NCBI RefSeq assembly: GCF_033439725.1 | Contig: NW_026944387.1 | Span: 3,348,001-3,412,000 of the forward strand | DNA: 64,000 nt | Direction of reading: 5' to 3' | From: Neurospora tetraspora | Taxonomy: Eukaryota; Ascomycota; Sordariomycetes; Sordariales; Sordariaceae | In this document: one piece after another, positions 12,654-24,960 of the stretch | Layout: every line of letters starts with the position of its first letter | Numbering within the stretch: the stretch's first letter is position 1 | The notes under the pieces: generated by a model | The model's database searches: none | What the model was told of the DNA's origin: nothing | Seen by the model: only the letters and a program-made list of their open reading frames with translations | Position numbers and translations under genes: made by a program

Positions 12654-14329
12654 GGCGGCGGCAGGCTGTGAAGGGCGAGGCGGACTCAGCTGCTGGCTTT
12701 GAGACAGGAGTGGGTGGGAAAAGGGAATTGGAGGCGGTGGAAATGTCTCTGGTGGTCAAAACAAAGGCCCGGGTGATGGGCAGGGGGCCGTGCGAGCGTG
12801 CGGAGGATGTGCGGGCGTGATGGGCGTCGTACACGGACGTGTCTCGGGTTTGTTCACGGGGTAACGTCTGGAAGGTTGTTGTTGACAGTAGAAAGAAGTT
12901 GATGTTGTCACGATTTCGCGGTCGGTGTGTACACTACCCGTCGTGTAGGTGTGGTATGGCCGGCCCCTGGCGATCGATGAACGGGGGATGTGTAATGGGT
13001 TGGAAATAACCTTGATAGCCAATGCTGGGCGGATGCGGAGATTGATGGTGGAAGGATGCTGGACTAGTTCTAGCTTAGAACTGTAGTCGGTCTAGCAAGA
13101 CCTGATAAGGAGGGAGGAGGCTCAGCTCAGCTCACTTCAGTTCAGGTACTGGAGTCTGGAGTCGGTGGACGGAGTGAAGGGTGGGAATTACTAACCAGAG
13201 AGTCGCTGACCAAGCAAACAGTCATTGAACAACAAAACAATTGAACAACAAAATACTAAGCCCGAATCAAAAAGTCGGGATGCGGAATAGCTTCAACAAG
13301 AAAACCTGCTGGAATCATGGAGGTCGGAGTCCCCAGGACCTTGCTTGGGACCACGGGGGACCAGTAAAAAGGGACGAAGCCTCCTTCCCAGTCTCCGTTC
13401 AGCACTCTGCTCCTCCCAGTCTCGAGCCAGTCCGAGTCCCGCATCCATGTCAGCGTGGTCTGGGCAGCCAATGGAAGCATTGTTTACCCAGGCCAGACGG
13501 CCCGTTCCCGTTGCCCAGGCAATCACAGTCCCTGGCAGCAGCCTCTCACCTTGGACCTTCCACTTCTCAGCTTCTCCAATCTTTTTCCTGGCATCTCATC
13601 GCTGCTGACAATGGAAGCAACCATCGTGATGAGTCCACGACAATATGCCCGGCTTTAGGCAGGTCCTGAGCGTGCCACGCAGCACCTGCGACTGTCCTGC
13701 CTGCCACCTACATACAGCCTGCTGGTGCCACAGCTGCTTAGGTGGTTGTTTATTAGCGAAGCGAGTGCTGGTGGACCTGGCAGTTAACGTGCGTGCATGC
13801 ATGCATTGAGAATGGATGGCTGGATGCCGTACAATCCAGCCCTGGTAAGTTTGTTAGCTTGGTACGTGACAAGGATTTTGTACCTTTTCTTACAAGGGGG
13901 TTCAGCCAGTAAAACTCCCTCGATTTTGCATCGATTTTGAGGGTTGCACTCAAAACGACGATGGGGAAAGCCAGAAGGCCGGCCAAGCCCTCTGAACCGA
14001 CCTTGAAATGTGGGTAAAAGTGGGTAAAAGGGGAGACGGTGGGCACCGGACCCGTTGGAATCCACTGGATTTGACCTCTTTGGCGATAGTTATGAAGGAT
14101 TGAGGGTGGGGATGGCTCTGGAGTGGAGTAGAAATAAGGCCTTTGTGCGCGAGAGAGTCGCTGATTCTGCCCTCAGATCACTTTTACTCCACTTTCAGAC
14201 CCTTTTGGCCAATCAAGGCCCCTGTACCCCCCTGGTTTAGAAAAGTGGGGGAAGAACCAAGCTAACAAACTTTCCAGCATTGTATTGTACAATGAAAAGC
14301 AGACTAAATAAAACCAAACCGAAACATCA
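12654..14329. other. Intergenic: promoter and 5' leader side of the rid1-type gene
   Basis: No convincing coding frame is present. The segment lies between the start of the rid1-type gene (minus) and the 3' end of the Apd1-like gene (minus), so it should hold the rid1 promoter and leader and the 3' UTR of the upstream gene. No clear TATA box or repeat was noted. Confidence 0.5.
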
Positions 14330-15627
14330 TCACCAACTCAACACCCCCCTCTGCCTATCAAACCCTCCTCTAAGCTGACTCTGCGGCTTAATAACCTTGC
14401 CCTGCAAAATCGTAAACTTGACGATACCCTCACAATCCTCCGGCTTGACCCTTGCCAACCAGATACATTGCGCGGCACCCACTTCCTCTTCCTCTCCCTC
14501 TCCCTCTTCTTTGACTTTCTTCTCCTCTTCCTTGCCTTCCTCGCTCTCGTTTCTTTTCCTCAACTCCTCAGGCTTCTTCGGCTTGAGTTCCCCGCCCCCT
14601 TCTTTGGCTCTCTCCACATGATCCAACCCAAACGCATCCGGCCGCCTATAAACCAACATATTCGCACTATACTTATGCCCGCCCACATGACTAATAAAAT
14701 AAATCCCCACCCCGCCCGGCCGCTCATCATCCAAATCCCTATACAGTCCCAAAGGCTGCAAATGTCTCTGCAACTCCTTTCTCAACAGGGGCGCACTCTG
14801 TCCGCACCTCGCATCTCTTGTTTTCTGCGAGCATAGCAGGATCAAGGCTTGATGTGGGCTGGGGCGCGTGGTGAGTTCCTTGATGTAAGCGGGCGTGGCT
14901 TCGGGAAGGGGCGCTTCCAGAGCCCGGGGGATGCTGAAGGGGGTGAGGGGGGATGCGTTGGTGGGCGCGTGGGAGATGATTTTTTCCAAAAGGAAGGGGA
15001 CGGTGGCCGGAGTGACGTTTTCGATTAAAATGAAGGCGGGCAGGAGGAGGAGGGTGGTGGGCTCGGAGTAGGAGGGGGGGTCGTGGGGGGTGGGCATGTT
15101 GGAGGCGGAGAGCATTAGTTTCTGGGGTTTGGGCTTTTGTTAGCATCTTATCCTCATGAGAAAGAAGGATGGAAGAGAAAGAAAAACCGTACCCCGTTAG
15201 CAGGCCCCTTAGCCCCCGCAATAGCCTGCATCACACTCCCCTTCTCATCCGCCACATCGCGCACCCAGTCCGTCTTGCCCGTGGCCACCAGCACATGGGT
15301 TGCCCATCCTTTGATCTGGCCAAACAGCTCGTCCTCCTCGTCGATCTTGAAGGTGCGCGGGTACGTGATGGTGCAGGTCGCGCACTCGTGGTCGCAGTCG
15401 TCGCCGTCAACCTCCTTCGAAACAACGGGGAACAGATCCTCGGGTTTTGTGGCTTTGTTGCCTGAGTCGCCGATGGCGAAGGATTTGGCGCTGTGGAGGA
15501 GGGATCTGAACATTTTGGATTTCCAACCCGGTTTTTTGTTGGTCTTGGGTCTGTTGTTTCTGGAGGAATTGGCGACGGCCGGGGAATGAGGATCTGATAA
15601 GGAAGAAGATGGCGGCGGCGGGCCCAT
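14330..15627 (-). CDS. Apd1-like (sucrase/ferredoxin-like) thioredoxin-fold protein
   Basis: Two exons: complement(15193..15627) and complement(14330..15121), 408 residues. The 71-bp intron (15122-15192) has donor GTACGG, a GCTAAC branch and acceptor CAG, and joins GPANG to KLMLSASNM. The C-terminal half carries a C-X8-C motif (CSQKTRDARC) followed by HVGGHK, the Cys/Cys and His/His arrangement that binds a [2Fe-2S] cluster in Apd1-type proteins. Yeast Apd1 affects actin-patch distribution and tolerance to some redox-active compounds. A Lys/Glu-rich insert of about 40 residues lies near the C terminus. The Apd1 family includes several paralogues, so the yeast name is not transferred. Confidence 0.8.
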
Positions 15628-17109
15628 GGCGTCGGGACCTTCGCTGCCGTGCTAGCTACCCGTCGGCCGTCAATCCGCTTACCTCCGGCGCTAACCTCCG
15701 GCGTCAAGGGTGATCCCCAGTTTCGTCGATGCTTGACTGGACCAATTGAGCAATTGAGGTGCTTGGCGTGCGTTGACAGCGGTTGACAGGAAACCAGTGG
15801 GGGCGGGGCGGTCTTAACAGATGAATTATCTTTTCCCCACTTAGTGGCGGGTGAAATACTTCGACGCGTATCTAATCGCAGCTCATTGCGTCATAGCAAT
15901 TGAGATTTGGTCGTCTTCGTTTTGTGTTTTGTGATGTTTGTTTACTGACTTTGGCGATGAGAGTGAAGAAGTGGTCTTTTATATACAAATTATCAGATCC
16001 GAATACCCGAACAAACATTGATCTGATTAGCTTACTGTAGCACTTTGTACCACCAACAGCACCTACCAATGTTGTGATGGTGTAGGGGGCTCAGCTCAAC
16101 ACCGCAAAACCGAACATACCCTCCGAGGTCATCCATTTGCGCTAGCTGCCCGTGATCTCGATGATGGTGTGTTTCCGGTACCCTGCCACCTTGGGGTGAG
16201 ATCATGAAATAGTTTTCCCGCGTCTTATCGCCGAGCCGCTCCCGACCGTTATGTGTAAGTGATAAGATCCGCCAACCGCTGATCATCGGGACCCCGGTAT
16301 ACGGGCGGGCGGATTTAGTTCCGGGGTCTGATATATATACTGTAGTCTATAGCCAAGGGCACCAGGAATGTGTTCAGTCTGTGACGGCACGAAGCGATCC
16401 ATATCAGTGTTGTGTGGATGTTAGGAAGCACTTCTGTACACATTGGACTTCAAAGTAATCGCATCTACAAAGTACACTACACATTTATTTTCGCTACCGA
16501 AACAGTATACGTACTCTCAATCCAAGGACAGAGAGTCCCGCCCAGGATTACGATCAGCTTTGTTTGAGGACCGTCGTTTCAAACCCTCTCCCTCATGAAA
16601 TCCCCTTGTTGATGGGGCACAACGATAAGATGACCTGCCAAACAGAAGAAGCAAATAAACAGTAACGATAACGATACTTGTGCATGTATAAAAGCTCCAT
16701 TAGAGAACCACTTCAAGATATTCTCGTGCAATCCCAACCGATCCTTGAAAGGCTGACAAAGGGAAACAGCCGGCAACGTGTGTGTGTGTTTGCAGAACCC
16801 TCCCAATCTGTCTATATAACTTCTATCTCTGTGGTCCACCTCGCTATCTTTTTCGCTGTTCGCTCCCTCTCTTCTTCAATGCCCACACTTGCGGCATACT
16901 ACATCCGCTGTTCCCCTATAAATTCTTTTCAATGAGAGAACCTACTCTCCATCACCAAAACAAAGAAAAGCCCAACCCATAAGTGGTATACAACCAAAAG
17001 GAAAGAAGCCAAAACTATAACAGGGGTGTCACATATAGTGGTAGCGATATCCGCAACGGTAATTTTTAGAAATGATCTGATCTCTTGCTCCGGTCCGAGC
17101 CCCTGCTTC
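15628..17109. other. Intergenic between Apd1-like and acyltransferase genes
   Basis: It contains the promoter side of the Apd1-like gene (near 15628) and the 3' flank of the acyltransferase gene (near 17109). Open frames are short and unconvincing. No RNA gene or repeat was recognised. Confidence 0.5.
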
Positions 17110-19634
17110 TCACAGGTGCTTCTTTCCGTCCTCATCCACAGAACTTCCCGTCGACGCCTCGTCCTCCACCTCTTCATCTACCGACTGATCACTGAGGGTA
17201 TACACCTTACCCTGGCTCTTCCTCCTCCTCATCTCGCCTCTTTCACGCATTGCCTCGCGAATCTTCTTGCTCGCCTCGTTGAAGCCCTCTTCCGTGTTGA
17301 GGTTCGGGAATTTGTCAAGTGGCCCGCCGAACTGAACGTTACCGCCACCGCCGCCTGCGCTGCTGCTGCGGCTGCGGCTTCGACTAGGTGGTCGGGTAGC
17401 GAACATGGGCACCTGTCCGATGTTGCTAAACGACTCGTTACGTGGAATGTTGCGACTGGACGACGTGGTACCGGTTCTTCTAAGACCGGGGGGGCTCTCG
17501 GTGCCGGGCGTGGAGATGCCGGGGGTGGACATGTTGGGCGAGGAGACGCCGCTGTCCCGTCTCTTAAACGGCTGGCTCGGCGAAACGGTGCCGTCGGCGC
17601 GAATGCGAGATGAGCCGTCGGCGGCAACGAGACGAGTGTGTTCAAAGTCTGGGAACATCTCGGGTCCGAGGGTGTTGATGAGGTGCGTAACCTGTGCACT
17701 GAGTTCTTCTCGCCTTTGCTTGAGACTCTGAAGACTGTAACTCGATGTCGGGTTGATGCACAGCGCAAGTGGGCGTAGGGATTTGAGAATGTCCATCCCG
17801 ACCTCACCGAAACGCAGAGCAGCAAAAGTAATGGCAGGGAAGAAGACCCATCCGAAGAAGTAGACGAGCCAGATAGGAACCCAGTCGGGCGCATAGCCCC
17901 AGAGGCGGTGCTTGCCCACCATGTAGGCTAGCAAACATGTGTATAAATTATACAAGATGGGTGCAACAGCCATAGCGACAAGCATCTTCCAGGTTGCAAT
18001 GACGTCCTTGCCTTGGATTTTGACCGTCGACCCGGCAAGCGCCTCCTTGGCCTTCTGGTGACTGATGCGCTTGGTAGCAATAAAGACAGGGGCAAAGAGG
18101 ATCAAGCCTGGGAGCACACCCGCTGACAACACCAGGAGCTTGGCGACACGGTAAAAGAAAGTGACGACAACCTTGGGCCACGACAACTTTGCGTACTGTA
18201 CCTGGTGGTCGCGGATATTCAGGTATCGAAGCTGTTTGTTGTACTCGGTGACTGATTCTTGCAGCTCAACGATGCGAGGATCATCTTTGTACTTGTCGTA
18301 TCCCAGAGCGAGGCGACGGTTTAGCTCTACCACGATAGGCAGAGGCAACTTCTTGCCCGCGGGGTTGTACAGGCGTCTTGCCGCTTGAATGACCATCAGG
18401 GTGTCATAGTCCGGGGCCGAAACAGTGACAGCGCTCAGGCTTTGATGAACCATGTCGAGAACCTTGGAGATAGCAGCACGTCTCTTATCCTTAATGCCGT
18501 ACATTTCGACCAGTTCCTTGGGGACCTCGAAAGGAGCGCCGAATTCGAGGACAGCCCTTGACCGGAACTTGTGAGGGTGGAAGTAGTTCATGCCAACCGG
18601 CACGATTTTGAGGCCGCAGTCAGGGGCTTCTGCCAGCGTTCCCAGGGCCATGATGGCGACACCTGCCTTCAGGGGCAGCAGCTCGCTGCGGTCGTGGCTG
18701 CCTCCTTCTGGGAAGATACCGACGCAGCCACCATTCTTGAGCCGATCAAACACGGCTTGATAAACCTTGGTTTGATCAATATGCGGTGCGATCTTGAACT
18801 TTGTACCCTGGTAGCCGTCCTTGATTCCCTTCACCTCCTTGTTCTGGAACTCGCCGTTTTCATCGATATCGTCGCGTCCGGTGAGTTGGAACAAGGGGAG
18901 TTTGGAGCCGAGGGGGCGCTTAATGCGAATTTCTTCGGGTCCATGGATTTCGACAATCTCGACGTTGGAGCCGCTCTGACCCTTGATGGAGGGGAGGAAG
19001 ATTATGCCGCCCACTTCAGCTTGTTTCTCGAAGTTTGTGCCGACGCCGCGGATGAGGGTCGGGTCGTCGATGGGGTCGGGAAGATAGATGGTACCCTCAG
19101 CAGGCTTGGCCGAATCTTGGGGTCTGCCGACAGGGACGGAACCGACCTGGCGAGAGGCCCAGCCGATGAAGCCCTTGACGGACTTTTGTGCGATGAGGAG
19201 GGAGACGCGGCGTTTAGCCTCATTTCGCAGGGTGCGTTGTAGTACAAGGGCGTCTACGAACTACAGATCAGACGGCAGAGTCAGCCAATGGGTCCCGGTA
19301 TGCTTGACGTCACGGATTAGGAAGCACGAACCTGGTTTGCGTGTGGTGCGGCGACGAAGAGGACAGGGCCGCTGCGGGGCACCTTCCAAGAACCGCGGGG
19401 ATGAACTTCACGGAAGAAGGTATCGACCAAGAAGGACATGGTCCACAGGAAGGTGTCGTACTTCCAATTGCTCATGGGATAGAGCTCCTTGGACGCCGAG
19501 GGCGACTTTGCGCTCTGCGGAGGAGCGGAGGCATCTTTGTCAGTCGTGATGAGGGGAGTGGTCTCGGTGTTGCCATTCTGGTGGTGATGGGACTCTGGCA
19601 CATTGCCATTCAGTTGTTGCTGTTGTTCGGCCAT
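17110..19634 (-). CDS. Glycerol-3-phosphate/DHAP sn-1 acyltransferase
   Basis: Two exons: complement(19332..19634) and complement(17110..19260), 817 residues. The 71-bp intron (19261-19331) interrupts acyltransferase block I exactly: HANQ ends exon 1 and FVDALVL starts exon 2. The family marks are the block I histidine (residue 98, with the aspartate at 104), block III FPEGGSHDRSEL (from residue 284) and VPVGMNYF downstream. Hydrophobic segments follow (VVVTFFYRVAKLLVLSAG, GLILFAPVFIAT, MLVAMAVAPILYNLYTCLL, WLVYFFGWVFFPAI). The C-terminal 150 residues are Ser/Arg-rich and probably regulatory. This is the architecture of yeast Gat1/Gat2 (Sct1), ER enzymes that acylate glycerol 3-phosphate or DHAP in the first step of phospholipid and triacylglycerol synthesis. 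Confidence 0.92.
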
Positions 19635-22600
19635 GTCTGCAGAGAGAGTGTTTCGATAGTGTTTGGCGAGATGGAAGTCCGGACAACAGTCACCCGAGTC
19701 TCTCTCTGTGATCTTCTTCCCTCGGGAACCGCAAGCGGCGCAAAGGAGGAATGGCTTTGCAAAGCCTCTCTCAGTTCGAGATGGACGTCCAGACGACTTG
19801 AAGCAGAGATGCGCTCTTTATCGACCGACGGGAGCAGAGAGAGAACCTAGAGAGGAACGAGCGTCGGGTGGTTGCAGTCTTGTTGAGATGGAAACTGGTA
19901 AAGGTAAAGAGTTGCACGGGTAGCGGGTAGATCAAGGACTATATTGATAAACTGATAGGGCTGCCCATCGGCCGTCGTGGGGTTTCGATGGGTGGGCAGT
20001 CGGGCTCCCCGGCTAACCTAACCTTTTTTTCTGCCAACGTCCGGGAAAGTCTGCGAATTGTCTGGGCTTTGAGGGGGAAGTGGGTCCACTTTGGATGTTG
20101 CTCGTTCTGGGAAGGAAGTCCGGCCAAGGACATCGAATGGTAGGTATCGCCAAGTAGACCTAAATGTCTGGAATGTGTTGTAGAAGAAGAATGCCAATGC
20201 CTCGGCGCGAACTGCAGTGGGTGAGTGTTATAAGAGTTTTAATATGAGGCTCGCACTTTAGGGCTTGGGCGGTTCGCAGTCCGGTCGCAAACTCGAGGCA
20301 CGACCTCGGGCCAAATGCGCTCCCGCTTGGATGCGATGGCGAACAGACAGGTCTCCAGTCTGAGATTGCGCGCCGAATTGTATGCAAGGTCACAGCCGGA
20401 GCGGATCGTCCCATTCACAATCTTGTCCTTGTCCTTAATTCCGTTCAGAGGAGTGTTTGGTTGCAAGAATAGGTACACGAACAAGGTGTATTTATATTAC
20501 ACAGTCATTGATGATATTTATCATTCGAGGTCGAGTTGAGATAGAGAGTGACAATGGAACGTCAATGCGGGAAACGAACAAGACAAGAGTTCGTTATCTG
20601 TTGTGTCCCTCTGACCGATAACGGTTTTCTGCGGGCGGCTGCAGCACTGCCCGTGTTTGTACACCACTGTCCTGGTATCGAACGTTATCAAGAACGAATG
20701 GAAAACCTTCGAAAACTCTCGAAAGGGAAAGCCAATCGCATCAACTCCCGATTCGACTCTCTTTTCAGTTCTCAATCCAGGAATTCACAGCGCTCTCTTC
20801 CATACCATGTCTGCCCATTTCCGAAGCCACGCGAAAACACATGCTTTTCTCCGTCGCTCTGCTCGGCCAAAACGACTCGGACCGAGAAAGCGCAAGGACC
20901 TTTCCGCATTCAGCAAAACTCAACGCCTGCAAGCGTGACGGCCTTTACGGCCTACAACTGTAGCTGCCATCCCGCCACCATCCCTGGAACCGCTTGGCTG
21001 CAACGCTTGCATTTCTGACATGTGAAGAATCCGTTGTCCTTCCTTCCAAATCATCACCAAAGCTCACGAGAATGAGAATGCGAAGGAAGGAATGATTCAG
21101 AGCATGAGGACTGGCAGGAAAGAGCAGAACCGCCTGGCCGTCAAGGTTCCTGATAGGGATCGAGTTGTGATCTCGACCAATCAGACTTTTCGGAAAGTAA
21201 CAATTACACCACAACAATGTCGCAACTTCCCTCTTTGCTGACGAGCTTGGCGGAGGGGTCATTGACATCTATCTGCCTGGTGGTGATGTCCTGGAGCTGT
21301 TCTTGAAAAAGTGCTATCCCAATTCAGGGTTGATTGCATACACTTACATTTGCTGCAGGTACGGCAAAACTACATGTTTGAAGAGACCATGTTACTTACC
21401 TAACAGATCTGTATAGGATATTCAAGCAGATCAGTTAGTCAATGAGCGCTTCCAGAAAGCTAGGTACCGCTACCATCAATCTGCCTGCCAACCTTGCTTC
21501 TTGCATCATCGAATGCACAATGGCGGCACATACAGGAATTCTTCTAGGATTCAGCCACTCCATTGGGCACACCCTCTTGAGGCTGAATGTCAAAGAATTC
21601 TGATGATGGAAAAAAATAAAAAATCCTGTTGTCTCAGGGACAAATGCAACCCACCATTACGATCACCACCACCCTGAAAGACATCATCTCTACGTCGAGG
21701 CCTCGGTGAAGGGTGTCTGGTAATTGCCACAGACTGCAGGTTCAAACATATCTGGACAAGAACCGACGGCAACTGACTCTTCATACCATCATGATACTGA
21801 GGAAACCGAGGCTTCTCAAACAGGAGATTCGGTCATATTGAACACCAAGGTAAGTTCGGTTAGACCCGAGATGAATGATACGGAAAGCAGATATTAAAGC
21901 TGACTGTTTCCGAATACTGTTGAACAACTCTGGGTAGGTACGAGGTAACAACACGGGAAGAACAAGTGAACTTATAAATGGAACAACATGAGAAGACTCC
22001 GAAAGGCATCTAAACTGCTGTATGTCCGTAAGACTCTTCACCTCCTCGGTTCTCTTATACGACCACTCAAACACGTTTAATTTACCCTTCGTCAGGATTT
22101 CAGCCCTCATTCACTGTTAAAGACGAAGAAACCAAAACCAACAATTTGTATGAAAGTCCAAATGATTTTCAAACTATTTCCCGGTGTCTTGATGCCAAAC
22201 AAACCAAGTCATTCGGTCCAATACCGAGCGTTGCTCTTGAGTTTTCAATGAATGGCCTTGGCCAGCTCGGGAGGCATTACTGACCGGGCCATGTGCAAGA
22301 GGGAAACAGTATGATACACGAGGGGTTCCGAATGAAGCCTATATGATGGTCCTCCGCAGGTCGTCCTTTTCAGTGTCCTGTATTATATCGTGGTGGAAAT
22401 TCCTTGTGTTGCTTCGAGAACTTTAAGAATCTCTATCTTGCCTGGCATCAGTGACTTGAGACAGCTCCCTCGTTTCTGCCTCTTCTTGGGCTAGGGGATT
22501 TTGTAAGCATGTTCTTCAAACCCGCACCTTCCCGTCCATTTGCTACCTTCATCCCGCCAGAGGCACCTTCCTTGCCAGCCCTCAAGTACCTACCGTACCT

Positions 22601-23084
22601 CCTAAAGCAAAAGATGCCGGTCAAAGGGGCTGAAGGTGTCAGACGGCGTCCAAAGTATTGGCATTGCTGCAGCGCCTCGCTCGCGTCAACCACATAATTG
22701 CTGCAGGTGAGCACAGTCCCACTTCGTTCCAACTTGGCACCCGGTCTATAAGGACATATCGTCGCTCCTCCGTTTCTTCTCCTTTCTTTCCTTTTCCCCC
22801 AAGTTTGCCAGCTGATGCGCTTCGGCGTGTCAGATTGACATTCATTATCATTTTCCCCGTTGATATGGATGCAAGCTCTGGCATAGATTGATACCTATTC
22901 TTTTTGACCCATTGCTGGGCACCCACGTTGAGTGATCGTTCCGATCTCAAAGATAGGTGGGAATCAGTGGAGGTTACATTTCTCTTTAGCAATGCCGCTT
23001 TTGACCGCAAGTTTCACGGCCGAAAAAGTCCTGTCCTCGCCAGGAGACTCAAGAACTAAATCATGTAGAAATTTAACCAGGAAA
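19635..23084. other. Long intergenic region with weak open frames
   Basis: It begins with the promoter side of the acyltransferase gene. The longest frame from an ATG is 20554-21018 (plus, 154 codons, basic and Ser-rich), which matches no family I know and may be chance. 21857-22110 is one copy of a diverged direct repeat (separate entry). Nothing else was recognised. Confidence 0.4.
21857..22110 (+). repeat. Diverged direct repeat, copy 1
   Basis: Resembles 23712-23960 in the same orientation. Shared stretches include TGTTTCCGAATA, GAGGTAAC with following ACAAC, GAACAAGTGA versus GAATAAGTGA, and GTAAGACTCTTCA at the end, in the same order and with similar spacing. Many substitutions and small gaps separate the copies. 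The identity of the ancestral sequence is unknown. Confidence 0.55.
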
Positions 23085-23375
23085 CTATTCAGAGAGATCA
23101 ACTGTTCCTCTTCCATCCTGCTTCTTGATCCAATCCAGCACAATCATGTACACCGTATCCTTCACAAACCTCCCCTCCTGTGTGTGCCTCAACCTTTCCT
23201 CCACAACCAAACACTCATATTCCCCCGTCTTCAGCGTATATGGATGAGGGAAATTAGTCCTCTCCGGTACAATCCCAAAAGGTTCTTCCTCCTCGCCTTC
23301 CGGTTTCTTTACTAGGAACGCCTCGCTAAATCCTTCCTTCCTCAACGGCAACCCATACACAGTCCCACATATCAC
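23085..23375 (-). pseudogene. Divergent ORF remnant beside tRNA-Gly, paralogous to 48180-48411
   Basis: A 96-codon frame reads leftwards away from the tRNA and ends ...TVYMIVLDWIKKQDGRGTVDLSE. It has no ATG: the frame opens at a GTG right after an in-frame TAG. The DNA between it and the tRNA (23376-23460) matches the plus strand at about 48200-48310, including TTATAAAGGGCAAGAGAAG and GGTTGCCGTTGAGGAA. The two frames no longer agree, so at least one copy is decayed. No known domain was recognised. Confidence 0.35.
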
Positions 23376-23507
23376 CTAGACAGCAAACAACACCCGCTTT
23401 ACCTGTCTGCCCTTTGTCGCCCCTTCCCTAGACGGTCTTCTCTTGCCCTTTATAACAGTGTCCCTCTGAGACCCAATCAACAACCAAACCAAAAGAGAAA
23501 AAAAAAA

Positions 23508-23602
23508 GCGCGGTTAGTATAGCGGTTTAGTACTCTCGTTTCCCAACGGGTGTGGTGGGCAAAGAATAACGAGTGACCCGGGTTCGACTCCCGGACTGCG
23601 CA
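23508..23602 (+). tRNA. tRNA-Gly (anticodon CCC), with intron
   Basis: The acceptor stem GCGCGGT/ACTGCGC, a D arm from GTAT to GTAC, the anticodon stem CTCGT/ACGAG and the T arm CCGGG-TTCGACT-CCCGG all fold, with discriminator A at 23602. The anticodon loop reads TTCCCA before a 22-nt insertion, placed where eukaryotic nuclear tRNA introns sit (after position 37). This gives anticodon CCC. A T-rich tract with a 45-T run follows as a pol III terminator. A near-identical mature sequence occurs at 48063-48164. Confidence 0.92.
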
Positions 23603-23619
23603 GTGACTTCTTTTTTCAG

Positions 23620-23621
<2 letters not shown>

Positions 23622-23666
<45 letters not shown>
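23622..23666 (+). terminator. Poly-T run downstream of tRNA-Gly
   Basis: 45 consecutive T residues start 20 bp past the tRNA end, after a shorter six-T run at 23611-23616. Short T runs end pol III transcription, so this serves as terminator, but the length is far beyond need and behaves as a mononucleotide microsatellite. Confidence 0.7.
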
Positions 23667-23667
<1 letters not shown>

Positions 23668-23711
23668 GATTCCACTTCATGCTGAGACATTCCCTCCCTA
23701 ACCGTTCCTCA

Positions 23712-23960
23712 AAGGCAAGTCCGGATGAACGGAGACGAATGCTGCAGAGAGCAGCCACCGACCGTGACCAAAGCCGAATGTTTCCGAATATTGACAAAGA
23801 ACGGGATCAGTTTGAGGTAACTAACAACACAGAAAGAATAAGTGAGCCCGTTAAAGTAACAAACAGCCAAAATATGTCCCAATATGATCTGAACTGTTGC
23901 ATGTATGTATGTATGTAAGACTCTTCATTCTCTGTTGTTCTCCGAACATCCTGTCATTCT
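23712..23960 (+). repeat. Diverged direct repeat, copy 2
   Basis: Partner of 21857-22110, same orientation, about 1.9 kb apart. It lies directly downstream of the tRNA-Gly poly-T tract. It contains a short GTAT tandem run (near 23903-23918) absent from copy 1. Confidence 0.55.
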
Positions 23961-24960
23961 TTTTCATCTACATAGCTGGACAAACTCTCTATTGCCAATA
24001 ATCCTTCTTCTAGAAGCGACACTTCATCATCAAAGTAAGGAAGACCCACCCATAAGCTGAGACGGAAAAAAGGACTTCCATGACTCCGGATAGGTAGTGC
24101 CGCTGCAGGGCTTTATAGCGGAAGCTTTTTTTTCTTGCTTGAAGGAGTCCAATCTCAAGGTTGCTTGAAGGTCGAGCCAATAGGACCGAGCTTGATGTTG
24201 GCTACAATAGATAAAAAGTCCAAATGTCAGTTCAGTCGTCGGCCCCAGGGGAAAAAAAAAAAGTGTAAAAAGATCCGCGGAGGGGGAAGAAGATCAACGG
24301 AAAGGAGGGGAGGGAGTAAGTAAAACTCACAATAAACAACCTGATTACTCCCCTGACTACTCTCCACCTCCGCCGGCACGCCCGAACTCGTCTCACACGT
24401 GCCCCTCCCCTTGCCCGGCGCCTCCGGGTCCGCCGCATCCACGGGAAACGTCGAATCCAACCACAACATATTCGAATGGTGATCGTCCCACAGACTCATG
24501 ACCAGCACCATCGGCCTGGCAATCGCCGCACTAAACTGCGCAAACCCGCCCTTGTTCGCAGAAATATCCGCGTCGCCGAACGCCACCTTTTGGGCCTTGC
24601 AGAATTCGGGAGTAAGAGAATTACCCGGGTTGCCGGAAATGGCCGATTCCGAGTTGGCGATCGTCTTGCCGTTTTGCACGTAGAAGCGCTTGATTTCGGA
24701 GAGTTGACCGTTGGAGGAGCCTTTGGTGAGGAATTGCGTGACGACGGTGAATTTTTGGTTGGTGTCGACGGTAAACATGCCCGGACCCGGACCGTAGAAA
24801 TCGCGGACGCCCTGCCGGTACGAGTTGAAGTCGCAGCCGTCCGGGTCGCAGGTGCCCGAGTAGCGGTTGTTGGCCGAGTAAGTGCCGCCGCACAAGTCGC
24901 CTTCGCACCGGTGTTGGCCGATGGTGGTGCAAGGGTGCGGGGTGAAGGCAACGAACTCGA

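Noticed and set aside
18571-19242. 223-codon plus-strand frame
   Set aside because: Antisense shadow of the acyltransferase, which carries conserved catalytic motifs on the minus strand.
20554-21018. 154-codon ATG frame upstream of the acyltransferase gene
   Set aside because: Basic and Ser-rich without domain or conservation that I can recognise; could be chance. Mentioned in the intergenic entry only.
21600-21660. TGATGA-like box considered as another C/D snoRNA
   Set aside because: No matching box D with a closing stem and no rRNA guide was found.
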